DNA of 64,000 nucleotides from Antilocapra americana. Its lineage: Eukaryota > Chordata > Mammalia > Artiodactyla > Antilocapridae. Shown piece after piece: positions 10,816 through 22,387 of the stretch; the stretch's first letter is position 1; each line of letters starts with the position of its first letter. The stretch spans positions 1,750,957 through 1,814,956 of the forward strand of contig ML662465.1 in assembly GCA_007570785.1 (NCBI GenBank), given 5' to 3'. A program made the position numbers and the translations under genes. The notes below the pieces were generated by a model that did not search any database, was not told the DNA's origin, and saw nothing but the letters and a program-made list of their open reading frames with translations.

Positions 10816-11505
10816 GAAGGTTTAACACTACAGTGGTAAAGAGTGAACTATGAATGCATTTAAAAACACAGATGAAGACTTCCTTGGTGGTCCGGTGGAT
10901 AAGAATCCGCCTGCCAGTGCAGGGGACAGGGGTTTGATCCCTGGTGAGGGACGATTCCTCAGCAGTGGGGCAGCTGAGCGCCTGTGCCACCACTGAGTCT
11001 GTGTGTCACAACTACTGAAGCCAGGAGCTCTAGAGCCCATACGCCCTGACAAAAGAAGCCACTGCCGTGAAACGCCCGTGCACTGCAACTGGAGGGTAAC
11101 CCCTGCTCGCCGCAACTACCGAAAGCCCGCGTGCAGCAACAGAGACCCAGCGCACCCCAAAATAAATAAATAAAATAAAAACATGGATGAATCTCACAGA
11201 TATGTTCAACAAAAACAAAGACCAAAAAAAAAAAAATGCTTACTCTGTGAATCCATTTATATGAAGTTCAAATACAGGCAACACTAATCTGTACCATGAG
11301 GGCCAAGACAGGGGTCACCCTCCTGGAGAGCTGCAGTACCTGGAAGAGGGCATGAAGATGCCTCCTGCATTGCTAGGAATGGTCCATATTTTGATGGGGG
11401 TCGTGGTAACACAGGAGCACTCATATATGAAAACTCATAAAACTGTACACCAAAGATTGTCCCCTTTCTTGTATGTAAGTAATACCTCAAAAAAAAAAAA
11501 AAAAC
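10816..11505 (+). mobile_element. L1M 3' end split by a SINE
   Basis: 10816-10876 and 11185-11505 form one L1: gatgaatctcacagatatgt, ccatttatatgaagttcaaa and a final poly(A). A CHR SINE fills 10877-11184. Confidence 0.65.
10877..11184 (+). mobile_element. CHR-type tRNA-Glu SINE, full length
   Basis: From cttccttggtggtccggtgg to cagcaacagagacccagcgc plus an AAAT tail. Confidence 0.93.
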
Positions 11506-11611
11506 TAAAAAAGAAATGGAAGGTAGGCATTTATAATTGTCCCTTAGTATGATCCTAAGCCTGAAATATATACACTTGCATATTAAGAAGAGGTGGTAAG
11601 AATACACAGAA

Positions 11612-13195
11612 CTATACAAAAAAAGACCTTCGTGACCCAGATAACCACGATGGTGTGATCACTCACCTAGAGCCACACATCCTGGAATGTGAAGTCAAAT
11701 GGGCCTTAGGAAGTGTCACTACGAACAAAGCAAGTGGAGGTGATGGGATTCCAGTTGAGCTATTTCAAATCCTAAAAGATGATACTATGAAAGTGCTGCA
11801 CTCAATACTGGAAATTTGAGTGCAAATTTGGAAAACTCAGCAGTGGCCACAGGACTGGAAAAGGTCAGTTTTCATTCAATCCCAAAGAAAGGCAATGCCA
11901 AAGAATGCTTAAACTACTGCACAATTGCACTCATCTCACACGCTAGTAAAGTAATGCTCAAAATTCTCCAAGCCAGGCTTCAACAGTACATGAACTGTGA
12001 ACTTCCAGATGTTCAAGCTGGATGTAGAAGAGGCAGAGAAACCAGAGATCAAATTGCCAACATCCATGTTGGATCATCAAAAAAGCAAGAGAGTTCCAGA
12101 AAAACATCTACTTCTGCTCTACTTAACTACGCCAAAGCCTTTGACTGTGAGGGTCACAACAAACTATGGAAAATTCTTCAAGAGATGGGAATTCCAGACC
12201 ACCTGACCTGCCTCCTGAGAAATGTGTATACAGGTCAAGAAGCAACAGTTAGAACTGGACATGGAACAACAGACTGGTTCCAACCAGGAAAGGAGTATGT
12301 CAAGGCTGTATGTTGTCATCCTGCTTATTTAACTTATATGCAGAATACATCATGCAAAATGCCAGGCTGGAAGAAGCACAAGCTGGAATCAAGATTGCCA
12401 GGAGAAATATCAATAACTTCAGATATGCAGATGACACCACCCTTATGGCAGAAAGTGAAGAAGAACTAAAGAGCCTCTTGATGAAAGTGAAAGAGGAGAG
12501 TGAAAAAGCTGGCTTAAAACTCAACACTCAGAAAACGAACATCATGGCATCCAGTCCCATCACTTCATGGCAAATGGGGAAATAATGGAAACAGTGAGAG
12601 ACTTTATTTTCTTGGGCTCCGAAATCACTGCAGATAGTGACTGCAGCCATGAAATTAAAAGACTCTTGTTCCTTGGAAGAAAAGCTATGACCAACCTGGA
12701 CAACATATTGAAAAGCAGAGACATTATTTTGCCAACAAAGGGCCATCTAGTCAAAGCTATGGTTTTTCCAGTAGTCATGTATGGATGTGAGAGTTGGATA
12801 TAAAGAAAGCTGAGTGCTGAAGAGCTGATGCTTTTGAACTATGGTGTTGGAGAAGACTCTTGAGAGTCCCTTGGACTGCAAGGAGATCCAGGCAGTCCAT
12901 CGTAAAGGAAATCAGTCCTGAATATTCATTGGAAGGACTGATGTTGAAGGTGAAATTCCAATACTTTGCCACCTCATTCGAAGAACTGATTCATTGGAAA
13001 AGACCCTGATGCTGGGAAAAATTCAAGACGGGAGGAGAAGGGGATGACAGAGGATGAGATGATTAGATGGCATCACCAACTCAATGGACATGAGTTTGAG
13101 TAAACTCCGGGAGTTGCTGATGGTCAGGGAGGCCTGGTGTGCTGCAGTCCATAGGGTTGCAAAGAGTCAGACACAACTGAGCGAATAAAAAATAG
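11612..13195 (+). mobile_element. BovB (RTE) LINE, 5'-truncated, with decayed reverse transcriptase ORF
   Basis: The largest BovB copy here, about 1.6 kb. The 5' part of the LINE, including any endonuclease, is missing. The RT domain is legible but split between frames by indels. 11816-12469 carries the fingers/palm region (ALLNYAKAFDCEGHNKLWK). 12310-12585 carries the catalytic YADD box (FRYADDTTLMAESEEEL). 12567-12803 continues into GSEITADSDCSHEIKRLLFL. The 3' end is intact, down to gtcagacacaactgagcg. BovB is known to have spread horizontally between squamates and ruminants. Not expected to encode active protein. Confidence 0.93.
12310..12585 (+). pseudogene. BovB reverse transcriptase fragment with YADD motif
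   Basis: This frame holds the RT palm motif YADD and the following LKLNTQKTNIM. It is out of frame with the upstream RT piece, so the gene is broken. Most of the domain's N-terminal half lies in 11816-12469. Confidence 0.88.
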
Positions 13196-13409
13196 TGACT
13201 TTATAGGTGGTAGGGTAAGGACTAATTTTTGTAGCATTAAGCCTCTTCTATTTTTCTACAATCAGCATGCATTAGTTCTGAAATCAAAAAGACATTAAAA
13301 ATGTCTAATGCCAACCCCATTGAGATCAATGCCTGCAGATATGAGCCCACCCCAGCTACCCCAGCTGATGGAACATTCTGGAACGGGACCCAGCGGTGGG
13401 ACTGGACAA
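13196..13409. other. Intronic sequence, nothing recognised
   Basis: Short stretch between BovB and a MIR; no feature. Confidence 0.4.
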
Positions 13410-13825
13410 ATAACAATAACATACTTTTAAACAGGACTTACAGGTATAGTTCTAAGTACTTCATATGTATTATTTAATTCTCTCAACAGCCCCATGACAT
13501 GGCACTATGTTTTCAGCTCCATTCAACAGATGGAAACTGAAGCACAGAGAGGTTATGTAAAATGCCAAGAAAGCTCAGTTGGTAAAGAATCCGCCTGCAA
13601 AGCAGGAGACCTGGGTTTAACCCCTGGGTTGGGAAGATCCCCTGGAAAAGGGAAAGGCTACCCACTCCAGTATTCTGGCTTGGAGAAGTCCATGGGCTGT
13701 ATAGTCCATGGGGTCACAAAGAGTCGGACACAACTGAGCGACTTTTACTTTCATTTTCAAAGACCACACAGCAAATTAAGAGTTAGAACCAGGATGCCAA
13801 CCCAAGCAGTCAGACCTGGACAGCT
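13410..13825 (-). mobile_element. MIR SINE split by a Bov-tA
   Basis: MIR halves at 13410-13569 (tcatatgtattatttaattc, agatggaaactgaagcacag) and 13758-13825 (gagttagaaccaggatgcca) flank the SINE at 13570-13757. Confidence 0.75.
13570..13757 (+). mobile_element. Bov-tA SINE (nested in MIR)
   Basis: Head ctcagttggtaaagaatccg and body with the ccatggg/tagtccatgg inverted motif. Confidence 0.92.
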
Positions 13826-14071
13826 TCCCTGCCCCTGATCACTCTTGCCACTCCATTTCTCATGTGCCAAGCCATCTCCCAGGGCATCAACAGAGCATGG
13901 GCAGTTCAAAAAGATTTTTGCAAGTGTTTAGGCTTCTATATTGAAAACGCAAAAGGCCATCAAAGTAGTCACTCTGGGAAAAGAAGCTGAGCACTTTCTT
14001 GGACTTTCCTACATGTAGCGGAGGGCGAGGAGGGGCATCCAGTCTCTGCAGCACCCTCCAAGGGGAGTGCA
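13826..14071. other. Intronic sequence, nothing recognised
   Basis: No feature supported. Confidence 0.4.
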
Positions 14072-14287
14072 GGACTTCCCAGATGGCTCAGTGGCAAAAG
14101 AATCCCCCTGCCAATGCAGGAGGCTGAGGTTCAATCCCTGAGTCGGGAAGGTCCCCTGGAGAAGGAAACTGGCAACCCATTCCAGTATTCTTGCCTGGAA
14201 AATCCCATGGACAGAGGAGCCTGGTGGGCTACAGTCCAAGGGGTTGCAAAAGCCTTGAATGCGGCTTAGCAACTAAAACAACAACAA
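14072..14287 (+). mobile_element. Bov-tA SINE
   Basis: Head cttcccagatggctcagtgg through body, ending in an (AAC)n tail. Confidence 0.92.
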
Positions 14288-14749
14288 ATGGGAATGCAGC
14301 CATCATTAACAGTGCTTAGCTGGGGAAGGTCAATGTCAGACTACCTCGGCTCGTCAGGCAAGGAAACCGAAGCTTTCGTTTATCTGGCAGCCACAGCCCC
14401 AGCTTCTCATTCACCCGCCCAGCCCTGTGGTCCCAGGGGTCTGCGGCCCTGTGTAGTTCTGCAGCGGCAGCAGGATCCGTGGTGAGAAGAAAGAAAGTAC
14501 CCGGTGTGAGAGGCAGGGGCATCCTCTGAGCGGAGCTGGGCATCCCCTGTTTATCTTCCTCATCCTCACTGAGCCCTTGGACATCTAGAGAGGAAGGCGA
14601 AAGCCGCCCATTTTACAGCTAAGGAAACTGAGAAGGGTTAAGGAAGGCACCTAACAGATGTAAGAGTGTGTTATATTTGTTTAGGTAAACCTATAAAGGA
14701 GGAAAGTTAACTCATAGCATCTGGATTGACAAAGGAAGCCTTCTCACTG
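14288..14749. other. Intronic sequence; MIR-like words at about 14600-14640
   Basis: cattttacagctaaggaaac suggests a short inverted MIR remnant. Otherwise unassigned. Confidence 0.4.
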
Positions 14750-14932
14750 CGGTGGGGCACAGGCCCTAGGCATGCAGGTTTCCGCAGTTGCTGTACTCTG
14801 GCTCACTAGTTGTGGTTCACAGAACAGACTTAGTTGCTCCATAGCATATGGGATCTTCCCTGACCAGGGATCGAACCGGTGTCCCCTGCATGGCAAGGCA
14901 GATTCTTAACCACCAGACCACCAGAGAAGCCC
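14750..14932 (-). mobile_element. CHR-type tRNA-Glu SINE
   Basis: ttcccgac-type segment tgaccagggatcgaaccggt and inverted head ccagaccaccagagaagccc. Confidence 0.88.
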
Positions 14933-15889
14933 TGAGCCTGGGTTGAGGAGGATTTCTATCACTTGAACAGAGCCTCAGAGACACGACTCGTGGGCCCTGG
15001 TGAAGCTGATTGTTGGCTCTTATCAGACCTGGGGTAGTCGCAGGGGAAACGGAGGCCCAGAGCAGGGACCGAGGGTGTGCCTACGGTCAGCCATGGTGAC
15101 TTGGGACTGGAGCCCTGGGGGCCTGGCACTCTCACAGCCCTGGCCCTGCTCCTCCAGAGGTGTTTCCAGACTGGGCAGCAGTTCTGCGGGTTCCTATTCA
15201 CCATGACACATACCTTTCATCAGTAATTTTCAGGAACCTCCTTCACTTGGATAGTATCATTTTCTTTTCTCATCATATTCTGCACTCTATAAAGTGATTG
15301 GGGAGAGGAGGTGGAGAGGTAAAGGGAGACTCAGGGCAATTTAATGCCTAGGATTTGAGGATATAGCAAATTTTGAGGCTCTGGTGAAGGGCACACTGCT
15401 TATCCAAACCTGACTTGGGAAGAAGCTGTCAACATTATCTCCTTTTGGTCACAAATTGCAGCTTTCTGATGGGTTTTTTTCTTCGAGTTTAATCTTGTGT
15501 TGGAAGTTCAGCTGATACCAGGAAGGTTTTAGACGTGTCAATCTCCTTCCTGGTACTTTATCAGAAATTGATTCTCTTTGCTTCTCGAAGCTTGAGTCTT
15601 GGCCTTGCCGTTTGTTCAGCGTGGGTTATGGGCTCGGTGGCTGCGTACACGTTTCCTGCAGCTCCCAGCCTGATGCCAGGGGCCTGGGAGTAGGTTGGCG
15701 ATTTCAAGGGCAAGGTAATTCTCACAGGAGGGATGATGTGCTGTTCCATCACACTGAAGCGGTGAGGAACAATGACCAATCTGTGTCCTGCTTTTTCTTA
15801 GCAAGAGTTCTCATCCACCTCTGACTAAGAAAAGGATTAGCTTTTTAAACAGCCATTTTGCCCTTAGTATAATACTAATTATAACACCA
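14933..15889. other. Intronic sequence, nothing recognised
   Basis: Nearly 1 kb free of clear young repeats. Short overlapping frames on both strands carry no recognisable motif. Confidence 0.4.
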
Positions 15890-16020
15890 GTCCTAAATTA
15901 TAATACTCAACACGCATCCAGCTCCTAGTAAGTACCAGACACCATTCTAAGCACTTTACATGCATTAGCTCACTGGATCCTTACCTCACCCCTAGACTGT
16001 AGGTTCTACACTATCCCTAC
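15890..16020 (-). mobile_element. MIR SINE fragment
   Basis: accattctaagcactttaca and tgcattagctcactggatcc, the inverted MIR 3' half. Confidence 0.65.
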
Positions 16021-16044
16021 TCTTTTTTCAAAAAAAATAAAAGA

Positions 16045-16570
16045 AAAATGATTTCATTTACTTATTTGGGGCTGTACTTGGTCTTCGTTGCTGCAAGGGC
16101 TTTTTTCTAGTTGTGGACAGCGGGAAAGCACAAGTCACCCAGTCGTGTCCAACTCTTTGCCACCCCATGGACTATATATATAGTCCATGGAATTCTCCAG
16201 GCCAGAATACTGGAGTGGGTAGCCTTTCCCTTCTCCAGGGGATCTTCCCAACCCAGGGATCTACTCCAGGTCTCCTGCATTGCAGGCGGATTCTTTACCA
16301 GCTGAGCCACAGGGGAAGCCTCTAATCGTGGTGCATAGTTTTCTCATTGCGGTGGTTTCCCTTGATGCTGAGCTAGGGCTCTGGGGACAAAGGCTTCAGT
16401 AGTTGCGACACGTGGGCTCAGTAGTTATGGTTCCCGGACTCTAGCGCACAGGTTCAGTAGTTGTGGTGTGTGGACTCCGTTGCTCCAAGGCACGTGGGAT
16501 CCCTCCGGGATCAGGGATTGAAAGTGTGTCTTCTGCATTCAGCAGGCAAAGCCCATATTCTTACTCTTTA
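16045..16570 (-). mobile_element. CHR-type SINE split by a Bov-tA
   Basis: 16045-16120 (cttggtcttcgttgctgcaa) and 16322-16570 (tggttcccggactctagcgc) are the two parts of one inverted CHR copy. A Bov-tA fills 16121-16321. Confidence 0.82.
16121..16321 (-). mobile_element. Bov-tA SINE (nested in CHR SINE)
   Basis: Complete inverted copy ending ccacaggggaagcct. Contains a perfect 26-bp palindrome at 16165-16190. Confidence 0.92.
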
Positions 16571-17004
16571 GAAGAGAAAGTCAAGCCACAGCCAGGAGAG
16601 GCATGTTGCCTGAGTGACGGCAGGAGCCTAGGAATCCGGGCTGTTTGGGTCCAGAGTTCACAGGCTCAACTATTTGGCTATGCTGCTTCTAAACCCACCA
16701 TGTGACTGACCTGCCCCTACAGAAATCAGAAGCTGTTCGTGTCACTGGAGCCCCCACTGTCCAAGTTCTCAAAGCTACAGAGACCAAGACCACAAGAAGC
16801 AGAAAGACTAACTTCACCACAGGGAATGCAACTGGCAGTTGGATGTAAAATGAATTTCACTCTTCTCTGCCCAGAAATGTGAACTAAAAGGCTTCATTCC
16901 AGGAAAAGTGTAGATCTGGAATGTCAGCTGTCACACGACAGGCTCTTGTAACGCAGCACCATTAGCTTCCACCGTCTTTTTTTTCCCTCTCCCTTCCTTT
17001 TTAA
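16571..17004. other. Intronic sequence, nothing recognised
   Basis: No supported feature up to the L1. Confidence 0.4.
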
Positions 17005-18445
17005 AAAAAATATAGAAACATAGATCAATGGAACAAAATGGAAAGCCCAGAGATAAATCCACGCATCTATGGACACCTTATCTTTGACAAAGGAGGCAAG
17101 AATATACAATGGAGAAAAGACAACCTCTTTAACAAGTGGTGCTGGGAAAACTGGACAGCCACTTGTAAAAGAATGAAACTACATCACTTTCTAACACCAT
17201 ACACAAAGATAAACTCAAAATGGATCAAAGATCTAAGCATAAGACCAGAAACTATAAAACTCCTAGAGGATAACATTGGCAAAACACTCTCTGACATAAA
17301 CCAAAGCAGGATCCTACATGACCCACCTCCCAGAATATTGGAAATAAAAGCACGAATAAACAAATGGGACCTAATTAAAATTAAAAGCTTCTGCACAACA
17401 AAGGAAACTATAAGCAAGGTGAAAAGACAGCCTTCAGAATGGGAGAAAATAATAGCCAATGAAGCAACGGACAAACAATTAATCTCAAAAATATACAAGC
17501 AACTCCTGCAGCTCCATTCTAGGAAAATAAACAACCCAATCAAAAAGTGGGCCAAAGAACTTAACAGACATTTCTCCAAAGAAGACATAAAAATGGCTAA
17601 CAAACACATGAAAAGATGCTCAACATCACTCATTATCAGAGAAATGCAAATCAAAACCACAATGAGACATCACTTTACACCGCTCAGAATGGCTGCAATC
17701 CAAAAATCTACAAGTAATAAATGCTGGAGAGGATGTGGAGAAAAGGGAACTCTCTTACACTGTTGGTGGGATTGCAAACTAGTATAGCCACTATGGAAAA
17801 CAGTGTGGAGGTTCCTTAAAAAACTGCAAATAGACCTGCCATATGACCCAACAATCCCACCGCTGGGCATATACACTGAGGAAACCAGAATTGAAAGAGC
17901 CACGTGTACCCCAATGTTCATCGCTGCTTTGTTTACAATAGCCAGGACATGGAAGCAACCTAGATGCCCATCAACTGATGAATGGATAAGAAAGCTGTGG
18001 TACATATACACAATGGAATATTACTCAGCATTAAAAAAAATTCATTTGAATCAGTTCTACTCAGATGGACGAAACTGGAGCCCATTATCCAGAGTAAAGT
18101 AAGCCAGAAGCAAAAACAACAATACAGTATATTAATGCATATATATGGAATTTAGTAAGATGGTAACGAGAACCCAGCATGCGAGACAGCAAAAGGAACG
18201 TAGATGTATAGAATAGACTCGTGGACTCTGCGGATGAGGGAAAGGGTGGGATGATATGGGAGAATGGCATTGAAACATGTTAATTACCATATGTCTAATC
18301 AATCACCAGCCCAGGATTGATGCTTGGGGCTGGTGCAACGAGATTTCCAGGGGGGAGGGAGGAGGGAGGGGGGTTCTAGAGGGGGAGCATATGTAAACCC
18401 ATGGTGATATCATGTCATTGTATGGCAAAACTAATAAAAAAAATG
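17005..18445 (+). mobile_element. Ruminant L1 LINE 3' end: ORF2 C-terminus and 3' UTR
   Basis: 5'-truncated L1 of about 1.4 kb. ORF2 C-terminal sequence runs from 17038 to 18102, then the 3' UTR with a G-rich polypurine tract and a tail at aaaactaataaaaaa. The coding part is one continuous frame with a single in-frame TAG at 17785-17787. The low divergence suggests a fairly young insertion. Confidence 0.93.
17038..18102 (+). pseudogene. L1 ORF2 C-terminal fragment with one nonsense codon
   Basis: Two open stretches (17038-17787 and from 17788 on) share one frame. The TAG at 17785-17787 sits where related L1 proteins, as I recall, have Gln before [14 protein letters not shown]. The Cys-rich C-terminal segment [19 protein letters not shown] is intact. 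The endonuclease and most of the reverse transcriptase are absent. Confidence 0.9.
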
Positions 18446-19071
18446 TTTAACATTTTCAACAAAGCAGTGGAGATCTGCGAATATGCAAGAGGCAGCTCCT
18501 GATCCCCACAGAAGACTGAAGCTGCAAGAACATTGAGAAGTGAAATGAGCAAAGGGGAGGGTCTGCTGTTTGCAGGCTGGTGGGCGGGGTCTGAAACTTA
18601 CAAGAAGTAAGTTTCACACTGGCCTCCTGCAATTGGCCACAACAGGTGCTTGGGGCCGAGGACCCAGGAGATCTGGTATTCAGAAATCGAGATGCTGGAC
18701 ATGCCCCCACGCTCTCAGGACAATACCCTGCTCCCATTCCCCGCTAAGAACAGTGGACCAAGGAGCCACAGCTGAGCCCACTGAGTGTGGGTTCCTCAGC
18801 CAAGGGCAGCCACGCTTGAATCTGGCCAGAATTTCACAAAGTGTCCTGAAACGAAAAACTCTGCCCCGCTCATGCACCATTACAAGACAAATTAGGAACA
18901 CTGATTTTTAAAAAAAAGCATATCCTCTTTGATCCATTTATTCTTCTTATAAAAGTTAACCTTTGACTATTCCTGCACAACTGCCCAGAGATGCCTGCTC
19001 TAGAATATTCTTTCCAGTACTCTTCTAGTAGAAGAAGACTCCAGATAGCCTAGATTAGTCATTAACCGGGG
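18446..19071. other. Intronic sequence, nothing recognised
   Basis: Short frames on both strands without homology. No repeat recognised. Confidence 0.4.
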
Positions 19072-19202
19072 AAGTGTTAGTCAGTCACTCAGTCATGTCC
19101 AACTCTTTGCAACCCCATAGACTGTAGCCCACCAGACTCCTTTGTCCATAGAATTCTCCAGACAAGAATACTGGAGTGAGTTGCCATTTCCTTCTCCAGG
19201 GC
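19072..19202 (-). mobile_element. BovA SINE body
   Basis: gtcatgtccaactctttgca to gagttgccatttccttctcc; lacks the head. Confidence 0.88.
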
Positions 19203-19230
19203 ATTAACTGGGAACTAGTTATATATTTAG

Positions 19231-19444
19231 GCTTTCCTGGTGGTTCAGTGGTAAAGAATCCTCCTGCGATGCAGGAGATGTAAGACACCAGCTCAATTCC
19301 TGGGTCGAGAAGACCCCCTGGATAAGGAAATAGCAACCCACTCCAGTATTCTTGTCTGGAGAATCCCATGGACAAGGGAGCTTTGGCAGGCTATAGTCCA
19401 TGGGGTTGTAAAAGACTCAGACACAACTTAGAGCCTAAACAACA
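19231..19444 (+). mobile_element. Bov-tA SINE, opposite orientation to the neighbour
   Basis: Full head and body. With the inverted copy 28 bp upstream it makes a SINE inverted pair. Confidence 0.92.
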
Positions 19445-19974
19445 AGTCATATATTTACAGACAAGCTCACAATTCTTTATATGTCATTTTTTAGTAGCAA
19501 AATCAGATCTGAACTGACATGAAATTTAAAGTCTTTATTCCACTTGGTAGTAGTATGAACATTCATATTTTCCTGCAGATATATTAATATATTTGACTAC
19601 AGAGTGCTACCCGGGGTCGTATTTTGATAATATTACTTTATGAACTCTAAAAAAATAGAAATATATTTGGCCCCAAAGATGTCAGATAAAGGATTGGGTT
19701 TTTGCTCATTCACAGTGAAGTACTAGGCAGCCGTAAAAAAGAATGAATGAGGTGCGTATACATGTGCTGTTACAGGATATTCTCTAAGACACACTGCTAA
19801 GTGAGAAGAAAAATCCTGAACAATGTATTGCATGCTATCATTGTGTTAAAAGGGCAGAGGGGTAGATAGAATATTTCTGGAAGGACACAATTGATTAAAA
19901 TGGTTGTCTCTTGGGAGGGCAACTGGGGGGCTAATGTCAAGAGCATTGTACCCCTCAATGTATTTGGTGTTTTT
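19445..19974 (+). mobile_element. Probable old L1 fragment (about 19690-19920) in unclassified sequence
   Basis: tgaagtactaggcagccgta and agacacactgctaagtgaga match the L1 3' region. The left part is unassigned. Confidence 0.5.
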
Positions 19975-20258
19975 TTTTAAATTTCACTTATTTATTTTTG
20001 CCTGTGCTGGGTCTTCATTGCTATCGATGGCTTTCTCTAGTTGCAGCAATCTAATTGAGGCGCTTTGCACTTCTGATTGTGGCGGCTACTCCTGCTGTGA
20101 AGCACGGGCTCTAGGGCACTCAGGCTTCAGTAGCTGGGGCACGTGGGGGGCTCAGTTGCCCTGTAGCATGTGGGATCTTCCCAAACCAGGGATTGAACCC
20201 TGGTCCACTGCTTTGGCTGGCAGATTCTTAACCACCGGACCACCAGGGGAGTCCCTGC
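19975..20258 (-). mobile_element. CHR-type tRNA-Glu SINE
   Basis: ctgtgctgggtcttcattgc through the inverted head ccaccggaccaccaggggag. Confidence 0.9.
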
Positions 20259-20944
20259 CACTTAGTATTGATTAGGCGGGTTGATCAGACTCTCTCTGGC
20301 CTCTGAGACGGGAGAAGAAACAGCTGGGAGAGAGGAGTATGAAGACAACACGAGGTCCAGGGGCCAGAGGGGAGTGAAGGTGTGCTCATGGTGGCACACA
20401 GAGAGGCTGTCCAGAGAGCCTGGTCTCTGGAGGCATCCTGAATCCTCGCCTCCCTCCTTTGCTGGGTCCCCCTGAGATCCCAGTCTCCTCCTCTGCTTGG
20501 CGAACATGAAAGGCGTCTCTTGTCCTTGTACCACAAGGCTCTGTTAACAGCAGGAAGTGCTTATGTGTGCGTATGCGTGCATGTGCATGCTTATGTGTGT
20601 GTGCAAAGGGAAGGCTTAACATTTTCTAGGCGGTTGAGTTAAGTGACTTCTGCAGTCCTTTACAGAGTGAGCTCGGCAGATCAGGGGCATTTTGCGGACT
20701 CTCCCATCAGCTGCATGGGGAGGCAGTCCATTATCCCGGAAGGCTCTCAGAGTGGTTTACAGTGGGGGCCCCAGAGCTGCCTGCCTGGAACGCACAGCCA
20801 GGAACGCAGAAGCCTGGAATCAGCCTACAGTCCAACTGGAGCAAGGAAGACCCCTTCAGCCCTGAGTGCAATTGTGCTGCCTTTTCATCCAAGGCCATGA
20901 CCGTCTCTCTGTTAAATTCTAGACATGCTAAGGAATGACCACAG
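20259..20944. other. Intronic sequence; short TG/CA-rich tract at about 20555-20605
   Basis: An imperfect TGTG/TGCATG tract is the only low-complexity feature. Open frames here lack recognisable homology. Confidence 0.4.
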
Positions 20945-21080
20945 TTATGTAGCAACTAACATTTATGGAATATTTACTAGGCACAATGCTAGGCACTTTA
21001 TCACTGCCTTGATTCTGTATACCAAGTCTCCAAGGTGGGAATTATCAAATGCGTTGAGAGGGGTCAAGAGACTAGGCTGA
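20945..21080 (-). mobile_element. MIR SINE fragment
   Basis: atgctaggcactttatcact in an inverted MIR context. Confidence 0.6.
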
Positions 21081-21484
21081 AGGCCATTTGAGCAGAAGCG
21101 CGCTGTGGGCTCCGTTCACAGAGTGGCCTGGGGCCTCCGTGGCTCTGTGTAAAAGCAGGACGGGTCCTCAACACCGTGCTCTCGGGCCCCAGTGTTTTTG
21201 TAGCCATCATTGTGGGCCCTGGTCAGTAGGGGGTTGATGAATAAATATTTCTTCCTCCTCTATGTTTTCCTGTTTGTTTTTTAAAATTTTTAACACTGTA
21301 TGAAAAATTTACTTTCTAATGATTTTTGAGTAAACCACAATGGCCATGATTTCAGAAATCATTAACAATTCATGACCAAAGGCCAGAAACACTACATAAA
21401 CTCCACAGGCAGGAGCCATGAATCCTTGCTAGAGAAGAGGTGGAGGATATTTTTACCAGCTACTTCAAAAGTAGCTACTGACTT
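21081..21484. other. Intronic sequence, nothing recognised
   Basis: Mixed composition; no feature. Confidence 0.4.
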
Positions 21485-21625
21485 CAGGCCAGCCATCCAA
21501 GCCATATTCTTTCAGAAATGACTGTCACGCTTCCTATGCCTCTGTTAAAGCCGCCTCTTCCAGGAAGTCTTCTCTCTCTCCTCCAACACCCGCTGGGGCT
21601 TTGATCTGGATCTCCTCTATGCTGG
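21485..21625 (+). mobile_element. Probable L2 LINE fragment
   Basis: cctcttccaggaagtcttct is a typical L2 phrase. Ends not visible. Confidence 0.5.
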
Positions 21626-21814
21626 CTGTCATTTTCTGCTGTGATGCATGTTTGTCTGTCTGGCGGGGGTAGCGCAGGCATGCAGTGCATGGGGAAGCAC
21701 CCAGGCTAAGAACTTAATACGTGTACAACACTGGTTCTCAATATCTGCGGACACAGTGGGAAAGGGGAGGGTGGGGTGAATTGGGAGATTAGGATTGACA
21801 TACAGACCCTGCAT

Positions 21815-22023
21815 GTGCGCTCAGTCGCTTCACTCATGTCCAACTCTTGGCAACCCACTGGACCGTAACCCACCAGGCTCCTCTGTCCATGGGATTCTCC
21901 AGGCAAGAATACTGGAATGGGTTGCCATGCCCTCTTTCAGGGGATCTTCCCAACCTGGGGATCAAACACATGTCTCCTGCATCGCAGGCGGATTCTTTAC
22001 CGCTGAGCCACTGGGGAAGCCCC
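21815..22023 (-). mobile_element. Bov-tA SINE
   Basis: Inverted copy from ctcagtcgcttcactcatgt to gccactggggaagccccc. Confidence 0.93.
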
Positions 22024-22255
22024 CGTATTTACACTATCATGTGTAAATTAGATAGATAGCGGGAAGCTGCTGAATATGACAAGGAGCTCAGCCTGGCACT
22101 CTGTAACAACCTAGAGGGGTGGGATTGGGCGGGGTCGGGGAGAGGCTCAAGAGGGAAGGGGCATAGGTATACTTCTGGCTGATTCATGTTGTATGGCAAA
22201 AACCGACACAACATTGTAAAGTAATTATTCTCCAATCAAAAATAAATAATAACAA
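22024..22255 (+). mobile_element. L1 3' UTR end
   Basis: aggctcaagagggaaggggc, gctgattcatgttgtatggc and acattgtaaagtaattattc are diagnostic of the artiodactyl L1 tail. Confidence 0.75.
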
Positions 22256-22387
22256 ACACACACACACAAATGCTGGTTCTCATCCATGGCTGCATATCAG
22301 AGTCACTTGGGGGGATTATAAAATTCTGATGCATCGGTCACACACCCAGTGATTGTGATTTAACTAATCTGGAAAGAGACCTGGACA

